27,405 bases of DNA. Source: Bacilli bacterium. Lineage in GTDB: Bacteria > Bacillota_I > Bacilli_A > RF39 > UBA660. Both the position numbers and the translations under genes were made by a program. The stretch spans positions 1 to 27,405 of the forward strand of contig JAEDGC010000019.1 of NCBI GenBank assembly GCA_016297695.1, read 5' to 3'. This document shows positions 23,372 through 27,405 of this stretch, piece after piece. The first letter of the stretch is position 1, and every line of letters starts with the position of its first letter. The notes under the pieces are model-generated. The model worked only from the letters and a program-made list of their open reading frames with translations. It was not told the origin of the DNA and made no database searches.

Positions 23372-23390
23372 AAATTTAAAGTGCATTTTA
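23351..23390 (+). terminator. Attenuator hairpin in the cargo leader
   Basis: GCACTTT (23351-23357) pairs with AAAGTGC (23378-23384); inner CTTTAAA and TTTAAAG can compete as an alternative arm. ATTTTAT follows, a modest U-tract. Confidence 0.55.
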
Positions 23391-23449
23391 TCAAAAGACT
23401 TTCTATTACTTAGGGAGTTTTTATATGCTCCAAAATATGGAGGAATAAA

Positions 23450-24088
23450 ATGAAATTAATAAGAAAAACAAATGAAGCAGAAATGATTCTTGAATTTTTA
23501 AAATGAGAATTAAATTCAAAAAGATTTAATGAGGATTTAAATAATGCTATTAATGAATTAGGTTTGGATTCTAGTATCATTTTAAATGGTAACATAGAAG
23601 ATGAACAAGAAAATAATGATAGATTAAAGATTATGAAAAAATTTAGAGGTTATCCAGATGAAGAATTGTTTGAAAGATTTCCTAATATAGAAGAATGGAA
23701 ATTTCTAGAACTAAATGAAAGCGATATAGATAATATATATTATATTGATTATGATTATTGGAATGAACTATCTAATGGAACTTCTAAGCCAGTAGAAGCT
23801 GCAAAAGTTATAAAAAGTGGAAAAGAGATATATGAAGTATCTAATCAACCATTTTTAGATGGTGTTGAGTATAATAAAACAAACAAGTTTCCACCAGTAA
23901 TTTTAATTACTTGTAATAATGAAAAGTATTTAATAATCGAAGGACATTCTAGAATGACAGTTTATGGATTTAATTCAAATAAATTAAATGGAACATATGC
24001 ATATGTTGGTTATACAACAGAAGAAGAAATGAAAAAATATGACCCAAGAATGTTAACTGGTGAAGAAGTAAAAACTAGAAAATATTAA
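23450..24088 (+). pseudogene. ParB-like-domain protein interrupted by an in-frame TGA
   Basis: A good ribosome-binding site (ATGGAGGAATAAA) leads to the ATG at 23450 and MKLIRKTNEAEMILEFLK, then a TGA at 23504-23506. The same frame then continues without interruption for 193 codons to a TAA at 24088. The intact remainder (FRGYPDEELFERFPNIEEW, PPVILITCNNEKYLIIEGHSRMTVYG, KYDPRMLTGEEV) has the GHSR core of ParB/sulfiredoxin-like folds; function unknown. No good internal restart exists (a TTG at 23564 lacks a ribosome-binding site). Most simply this is a recent nonsense mutation, for example TGG or GGA to TGA; stop-codon readthrough cannot be excluded. First gene after the cargo promoter. Confidence 0.75.
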
Positions 24089-24126
24089 ATGTATATAATT
24101 AATAAATAAGTTATAGAGGTGAGAAA

Positions 24127-24147
24127 ATGAGAACATTAACTAAATAA
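24127..24147 (+). CDS. Six-codon leader peptide (MRTLTK) before ABC-F
   Basis: AGAGGTGAG precedes an ATG encoding MRTLTK and a TAA. It ends 4 nt before the first arm of a three-arm RNA switch that includes the ABC-F ribosome-binding region. Very short leaders of this kind control several ribosome-protection genes by ribosome stalling. Confidence 0.6.
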   Translation: MRTLTK

Positions 24148-24151
24148 GTAT

Positions 24152-24190
24152 GGCATAAACTTTGATTATGCCGAAAAAAGGAGGCATAAT
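24152..24190 (+). promoter_or_regulatory. Three-arm translational attenuator at the ABC-F start
   Basis: Arm 1 GGCATAA (24152-24158), arm 2 ATTATGCC (24165-24172) and arm 3 GGCATAAT (24183-24190). Arm 2 can pair with arm 1 (7 bp) or with arm 3 (8 bp), but not both. The 2:3 hairpin holds GGAGG (24080+100 to 24184) in its loop and stem and ends directly at the ATG (24191), so it should block initiation; 1:2 leaves it free. There is no T-tract, so control is likely translational. Confidence 0.65.
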
Positions 24191-25693
24191 ATGTTAGAAA
24201 TAAAAGATTTAACAATATCTATTAATGATAGATATTTAATTAAAAATTTTAATTTAATACTAAATAAAGGTGATAAACTTGCTATTATTGGTGAAGAAGG
24301 AAACGGGAAATCCACTTTATTAAAATCAATTTTGGGTATTTGTGAATATGCTGAAATAAGCGGAAATATTAATGTAAAAGGCAATAGAATTGGTTATCTA
24401 GAACAATCTATTAGTACTGATAAATTAGATAATAGTGTATATAAATTTTTGTTTATTGATGAAATGGATTATTATGATAAGATTAATAATTTATATAAAT
24501 ACTTAGATTTGATTAATTTAACTGATGATATTTTAAAACAAAAAATAAAAACATTATCAGGTGGTGAAAAAGTTAAAATTAGTATTTTAAAATTACTATT
24601 AAATGAATATGATATCTTATTTTTAGATGAGCCTACTAATGATTTAGATATTGAAACATTAGAATGGTTAGAAAAATTTATTAATAATACTAATAAGCCA
24701 ATTATGTATGTTTCACATGATGAAACATTATTAGCAAATACAGCAAATATGATTTTACATTTAGAACAAATAAAAAAGAAGACTGAATGTAGACATACAT
24801 TATTAAAAATTGATTATGACACTTATGTTGAACAAAGACTTAGAAAAATTGAAAAACAAACACAAGTAGCAAGATCTGAAAAAAGAGAATTTAACAAACA
24901 ACAAGAAAAACTACAAAGAATAATGCAAAAGGTTGAATATCAACAAAATACAATCACAAGAGCTGATCCGCATGGAGCGAAAGTTTTAAAAAAGAAAATG
25001 CATTCATTAAAATCACAAGAGAGAAAACTAGATGAAACTGAATTAACTGAAGTACCAGATGTTGAAGAAAGTATAAATTTTTCATTCGAAGAAGTTGAAA
25101 TACCAAGAGCAAAAAATATAATCAATTTAAATATGGAAGAATTAAAAGTATTTGATAAGTTATTATCTAAAAACATAAAGTTAGATATAGTTGGCAATGC
25201 ACATTTATGTATTATAGGTAAAAATGGTGTTGGTAAATCTACACTAATTAAATTAATTTATAACGAATTAAAAGATAGAAATGATATTAAGGTTGGTTAT
25301 ATGCCACAAACTTATGATGACATCTTAAATAATTATAAATATGTATTAGATTTTGTATGTCCTAATGGTAGTAAAGATGAAATTACAAAAGCAAGAATGT
25401 TTTTAGGAAATATGAAATTTACTCGAGATGAAATGATTAGTAATATTAAAGATTTAAGTAATGGGACCAAAGCAAAACTATTTCTTATTAAATTAGTATT
25501 AGATAAATGTGATGTTTTAATACTTGATGAGCCTACAAGAAATGTTAGTCCATTATCAAATCCTGTTATTAGAAAAGTATTAAGTGAATATAATGGTACT
25601 ATAATAAGCGTATCACATGATAGAAAATATATTGACGAAGTTATAAATGAACTTTATTTATTAACAGAAAATGGAATTATAAAAGAAGAATAG
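24191..25693 (+). CDS. ABC-F ATPase, antibiotic-resistance (ribosome protection) type
   Basis: A 500-aa protein of two ABC domains with no membrane segment. Domain 1: Walker A GEEGNGKST (residues 34-42), signature LSGGEK, Walker B and D-loop DILFLDEPTNDLD, and VSHDE. A basic helical linker of about 110 residues (190-300) is the part that in Lsa, Vga and Msr proteins reaches into the ribosome. Domain 2: Walker A GKNGVGKST, altered signature LSNGTK, and DVLILDEPTRNVSPLSNPVI where most ABC-F proteins have EPTNHLD. Such proteins displace antibiotics acting at the peptidyl-transferase centre; which drugs cannot be told. The leader peptide and RNA switch, and the mobile setting, favour inducible resistance. 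Co-transcribed with the kinase 11 nt downstream. Confidence 0.88.
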   Translation: MLEIKDLTISINDRYLIKNFNLILNKGDKLAIIGEEGNGKSTLLKSILGICEYAEISGNINVKGNRIGYLEQSISTDKLDNSVYKFLFIDEMDYYDKINNLYKYLDLINLTDDILKQKIKTLSGGEKVKISILKLLLNEYDILFLDEPTNDLDIETLEWLEKFINNTNKPIMYVSHDETLLANTANMILHLEQIKKKTECRHTLLKIDYDTYVEQRLRKIEKQTQVARSEKREFNKQQEKLQRIMQKVEYQQNTITRADPHGAKVLKKKMHSLKSQERKLDETELTEVPDVEESINFSFEEVEIPRAKNIINLNMEELKVFDKLLSKNIKLDIVGNAHLCIIGKNGVGKSTLIKLIYNELKDRNDIKVGYMPQTYDDILNNYKYVLDFVCPNGSKDEITKARMFLGNMKFTRDEMISNIKDLSNGTKAKLFLIKLVLDKCDVLILDEPTRNVSPLSNPVIRKVLSEYNGTIISVSHDRKYIDEVINELYLLTENGIIKEE

Positions 25694-25704
25694 GAGATGA
25701 TTAT

Positions 25705-26211
25705 ATGTCAAAGGTATATTTAATATGTGGAAAAATATGTAGTGGTAAATCATATTATTCAAAAAAATTGAAAGAAGAAGTTAATGCTGTTATTCTTTCA
25801 CCAGATGAAGCTACTTATGATTTAATAAATAATGAACAAGGAGAATTTTATAATATTTTTTGTGAAAGATTACTTAAATATATGAATAAAAAATGTATTG
25901 AAATAGTAAATTCTGGTGCAAATGTTATTTATGAAAGAGGTCTTTGGAGTAAAGAAGAAAGACAAAAGGTAAAACAATATTTTGAAGAAAATAATATTGA
26001 AACAGAATTACATTATATTCATGTATCAGATGAAAATTGGAAAAAACAAATTGAAGAAAGAAACAAAAGAGTTGAATCTGGAAAAGGTGGAGCAGATTTT
26101 TATCTAGATGAAGGATTAATGAAAAAATTAGTTTCAAAATTTGAAGAACCAACAGAAGATGAAGTTGATGTTTGGTATGAAAACGATTATATGAGTAGAA
26201 AACAAAAATAA
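25705..26211 (+). CDS. P-loop kinase-like protein (AAA_33 / zeta-like)
   Basis: A 168-aa small P-loop protein. Walker A CGKICSGKS (residues 8-16) is followed by ILSPDEATYDL, with Asp at the usual substrate-activating position. GANVIYERGLWSKEERQ is the second strand/helix block and the lid-like region ends with EERNKRVESGKGG. This layout is shared by chloramphenicol phosphotransferase, zeta-type and tRNA- or nucleoside-kinase-like enzymes, so it probably transfers phosphate to a small molecule. It follows the ABC-F gene by 11 nt with GGAGATG as ribosome-binding site. A drug-modifying role next to ABC-F is plausible but unproven. A terminator follows. Confidence 0.82.
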   Translation: MSKVYLICGKICSGKSYYSKKLKEEVNAVILSPDEATYDLINNEQGEFYNIFCERLLKYMNKKCIEIVNSGANVIYERGLWSKEERQKVKQYFEENNIETELHYIHVSDENWKKQIEERNKRVESGKGGADFYLDEGLMKKLVSKFEEPTEDEVDVWYENDYMSRKQK

Positions 26212-26246
26212 TTTATTTAATTTTTAAATATATATGATATACTATA

Positions 26247-26281
26247 GATAGAATTGATATTTATTAGATTCTATCTTTTTT
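26247..26281 (+). terminator. Terminator of the ABC-F / kinase operon
   Basis: GATAGAAT and ATTCTATC form an 8-bp stem followed by TTTTTT. Between here and 26360 there is only a pair of TTCGAAC repeats near 26331-26346. Confidence 0.8.
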
Positions 26282-26360
26282 GATATAAGTGTTCAAAATA
26301 TACTCTTGTATCGCACCATTGGCGAATTTGTTCGAACTATTCGAACTTAATATAAATTAA

Positions 26361-26385
26361 AAGAACTTGTCAAAAGTTCTTTTTT
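26361..26385 (+). terminator. Second terminator hairpin downstream of the cargo operon
   Basis: AAGAACTT and AAGTTCTT (26361-26368, 26374-26381) with a 5-nt loop, followed by TTTT. The -35 box of the module 2 antisense promoter overlaps the hairpin. Confidence 0.7.
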
Positions 26386-26395
26386 ATGTTATTAT
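26367..26395 (+). promoter_or_regulatory. Promoter of the module 2 antisense RNA
   Basis: TTGTCA (26367-26372), a 17-nt spacer and TATTAT (26390-26395). Identical hexamers and spacing to the module 1 antisense promoter. Confidence 0.65.
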
Positions 26396-26401
26396 TAGTA
26401 T

Positions 26402-26520
26402 GTAAGCGAGAAAACTTGCATATAATAAAAAAGGGAAATACTTAACTTTCACACGTTGAGTACTTACCCAATTAAATGTGTAAAGTACTTAATCTAATGT
26501 AGATTGAGTACTATTTTTTT
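26402..26520 (+). ncRNA. Putative antisense RNA (antitoxin candidate, module 2)
   Basis: From the promoter at 26367-26395 to a strong terminator: a 13-bp stem (26484-26496 with 26500-26512, one wobble) with an ATG loop, then TTTTTTT. About 118 nt, convergent with the minus-strand peptide gene, whose stop codon (26511-26513) is inside the terminator. A second hairpin (about 26437-26464) would on the minus strand be followed by a T-run and may end the peptide mRNA. Confidence 0.55.
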
Positions 26521-26657
26521 ATACATAGAATCATTAATGAGACTATTAATAAAATGATAATTAGTATTAGAAATGAGATTAGTAAATCTTTTTTCTTCAT
26601 AAATATCAAGCCTCCTTCCTATAGAAGTTGGCAAGCACTCAACAGTCAGTATTTCCT
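26432..26657. repeat. Nested inverted repeats flanking the module 2 peptide gene
   Basis: GGAAATACT (26434-26442) matches AGTATTTCC (26648-26656) exactly. GTTGAGTACTTACCCAA (26455-26471) matches TTGGCAAGCACTCAAC (26628-26643) with G-U pairs and one extra base. The two pairs are nested, so the minus-strand mRNA can close its 5' leader on its 3' end around the peptide gene. As DNA these also look like imperfect terminal inverted repeats of a 226-bp unit. Confidence 0.6.
26511..26600 (-). CDS. 29-aa hydrophobic peptide, putative type I toxin (module 2)
   Basis: Begins MKKKDLLISFL, continues as one Leu/Ile-rich membrane helix and ends LCIKK. GGAAGGAGG precedes the ATG; a CTTC upstream can pair with GAAG at its edge and partly mask it. 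The promoter is at 26693-26665, giving a leader of about 60 nt. It resembles the module 1 peptide (8242-8322) in its start, length, charge pattern and surrounding RNA features. A small membrane peptide with a convergent antisense RNA is typical of type I toxins; toxicity is an inference. Confidence 0.6.
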   Translation of the reverse strand: MKKKDLLISFLILIIILLIVSLMILCIKK

Positions 26658-26664
26658 GTATCTA

Positions 26665-26693
26665 ATTATACTATTTGTATAATAATAAAACAA
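26665..26693 (-). promoter_or_regulatory. Promoter of the module 2 peptide gene
   Basis: On the minus strand TTGTTT (26693-26688), a 17-nt spacer and consensus TATAAT (26670-26665). Confidence 0.7.
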
Positions 26694-26766
26694 GCGAACA
26701 AACTAATTTTTTCTATTTACCGGCAATTTTGATGCTTGCGTCAAAATGCCTAGGGGGTTAAATATT

Positions 26767-26794
26767 TTGACAATACAAAATATAATGATATAAT
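26767..26794 (+). promoter_or_regulatory. Promoter of the last gene in the window
   Basis: TTGACA (26767-26772), a 16-nt spacer and TATAAT (26789-26794), 34 nt before the start codon. Both hexamers match consensus. Confidence 0.8.
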
Positions 26795-26828
26795 ATTCGA
26801 CAATTAGTTTTTGTTTGTGGTGATTTTG

Positions 26829-27404
26829 ATGATAGTTTATAGATGTATTAGTGAACGAGAACTTGCATGTATGATTGGTATTCCTAATTATATAAATGCT
26901 CCTCATGGAAAAAATACTTTTAAGTATAATAAAGATATCCAATATAAGCATTTTTTTTATTATTATGATTCAGCAATTTCATTTATGGATTCACAGAATG
27001 ATGATAGATATTATGATAAATATTCTATAATTATGGCTTATGATATAAACGATGAAATATTAAAAGAACATTTCGGATTAGGTCGATATAATTTAGAATG
27101 TGTTTCTAAAAAACTAAAAGATAGTATTCTACAATATTTTAAGACAATATATTACCCTGAATTTGCTATTCCTAGTTCTTTGATAACAAAAGAGATGATT
27201 GTTGGCATTGGAAACAAAAAAAGAATTACACCAGTTAGTTATATATATTATGATAGTATGGATGATGCTATAACTAAAAGTAAAAAAGATTTTTTAGAAT
27301 ATGAGAAATGGTTATTTGAAAATGGAACAAATTTATTAGAAAAGAAAGTATTAGAAAATAGAGAAAAATTATTTCCATTGGGTAAAGTTAAGACAAAGTT
27401 GTAG
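26829..27404 (+). CDS. 191-aa protein of unknown function
   Basis: A soluble protein beginning MIVYRCISERELACMIGIPN and continuing KNTFKYNKDIQYKHFFYYYD; conserved-looking blocks include IIMAYDINDEILKEHFGLGRY, TIYYPEFAIPSSLITKEMIVG and PVSYIYYDSMDDA. It has no signal peptide or transmembrane helix and I recognise no catalytic motif. The opening (YRCISEREL, then TFKY) is loosely reminiscent of RNA- or ADP-ribosyltransferase-type folds, too weak to name. The ATG at 26829 is taken as start with GGTGAT upstream and a consensus promoter; the frame is open further upstream. It lies just past the peptide/antisense module and may be element cargo or chromosomal. It is complete: the stop is at 27402-27404. 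Confidence 0.75.
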   Translation: MIVYRCISERELACMIGIPNYINAPHGKNTFKYNKDIQYKHFFYYYDSAISFMDSQNDDRYYDKYSIIMAYDINDEILKEHFGLGRYNLECVSKKLKDSILQYFKTIYYPEFAIPSSLITKEMIVGIGNKKRITPVSYIYYDSMDDAITKSKKDFLEYEKWLFENGTNLLEKKVLENREKLFPLGKVKTKL

Positions 27405-27405
27405 A

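Larger units (their letters stand above)
19540..26828 (+). mobile_element. Probable integrative mobilizable element (ends approximate)
   Basis: Contents in order: large serine recombinase, MobV/Pre relaxase with upstream inverted repeats, a small gene broken by a stop, ABC-F ATPase and P-loop kinase. No conjugation machinery is visible, so it would be mobilised in trans. The left end should lie between 19534 and the recombinase promoter. The right end is uncertain: it may fall after the kinase (about 26.28 kb), after the peptide/antisense module, or beyond the window. I found no convincing direct repeat marking attL and attR. Confidence 0.6.

Noticed and set aside
23504..23506. Use of UGA as tryptophan (Mycoplasma-type code)
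   Set aside because: Conserved tryptophans in transketolase, PFOR, MurT and others are TGG, no conserved gene is interrupted by TGA, and two genes (14684-15466 and yutD) end naturally in TGA.
26326..26348. TTCGAAC repeats as a CRISPR-like or iteron array
   Set aside because: Only two short copies with no regular spacers; at most a small operator.
19535..26830. Direct repeats marking attL and attR
   Set aside because: Comparing the likely left end (19535-19640) with candidate right ends gave no convincing shared core; the resemblance of CGAAAGTATTG near 8113 and 19564 fits shared promoter surroundings better.

Overview
The window is about 27 kb of very AT-rich DNA. It has short intergenic gaps, AGGAGG-type ribosome-binding sites, TTGACA/TATAAT promoters and U-tailed hairpin terminators. 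MurT/GatD, MtaB, YutD, a YutH-like kinase, a NifU-like scaffold and CCA-encoding tRNA genes point to an uncultured gut-type member of the Bacillota, class Bacilli (RF39/Erysipelotrichales-like). This placement is inferred; no rRNA is present. Tryptophan is written TGG throughout conserved enzymes and no TGA interrupts them, so the standard bacterial code applies.

Layout, left half. 1-2.8 kb: a secreted/surface protein, then a three-gene membrane/lipoprotein operon holding two related small extracytoplasmic domains. 2.9-4.1 kb: mtaB (tRNA methylthiotransferase). 4.2-7.0 kb, minus strand: murT-gatD-kinase-like operon for lipid II amidation; both catalytic residues of this GatD appear to be lost. 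7.2-8.1 kb: a membrane-tethered protein with a phage tail-fibre-like tip. 8.1-8.45 kb: a small hydrophobic peptide gene facing an antisense RNA. 8.6-14.05 kb: transketolase and pyruvate:ferredoxin oxidoreductase, central carbon and fermentative metabolism. 14.07-14.58 kb, minus strand: an unknown gene behind a structured leader RNA with a terminator.

Layout, right half. 14.7-18.5 kb: a Bacillus-like yutD / yutH / nifU(yutI) neighbourhood plus an S1-domain RNA-binding protein. 18.6-19.2 kb: tRNA-Leu (minus) and a tRNA-Ser-fMet-Asp-Phe operon. From about 19.55 kb: a probable integrative mobilizable element with a large serine recombinase, a MobV/Pre relaxase, a small gene broken by an in-frame TGA, an antibiotic-resistance-type ABC-F ATPase and a P-loop kinase. 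Its right end is not resolved. 26.4-26.7 kb: a second hydrophobic-peptide/antisense-RNA module built like the one at 8.1-8.45 kb. The window ends in an unrecognised 191-aa gene.

Two patterns stand out. First, two modules about 18 kb apart share one architecture: a 26-29 aa hydrophobic peptide beginning M-(D/K)-K-K-D-L, its own promoter, a convergent TTGTCA-17-TATTAT promoter for an antisense RNA that terminates just past the peptide stop codon, and 5'UTR/3' inverted repeats able to pair within the mRNA. This looks like a type I toxin-antitoxin family. Second, every operon head of the mobile element carries a short leader ORF next to RNA hairpins (before the recombinase, the relaxase, the broken gene and ABC-F), which suggests translation-sensing attenuation throughout the element.
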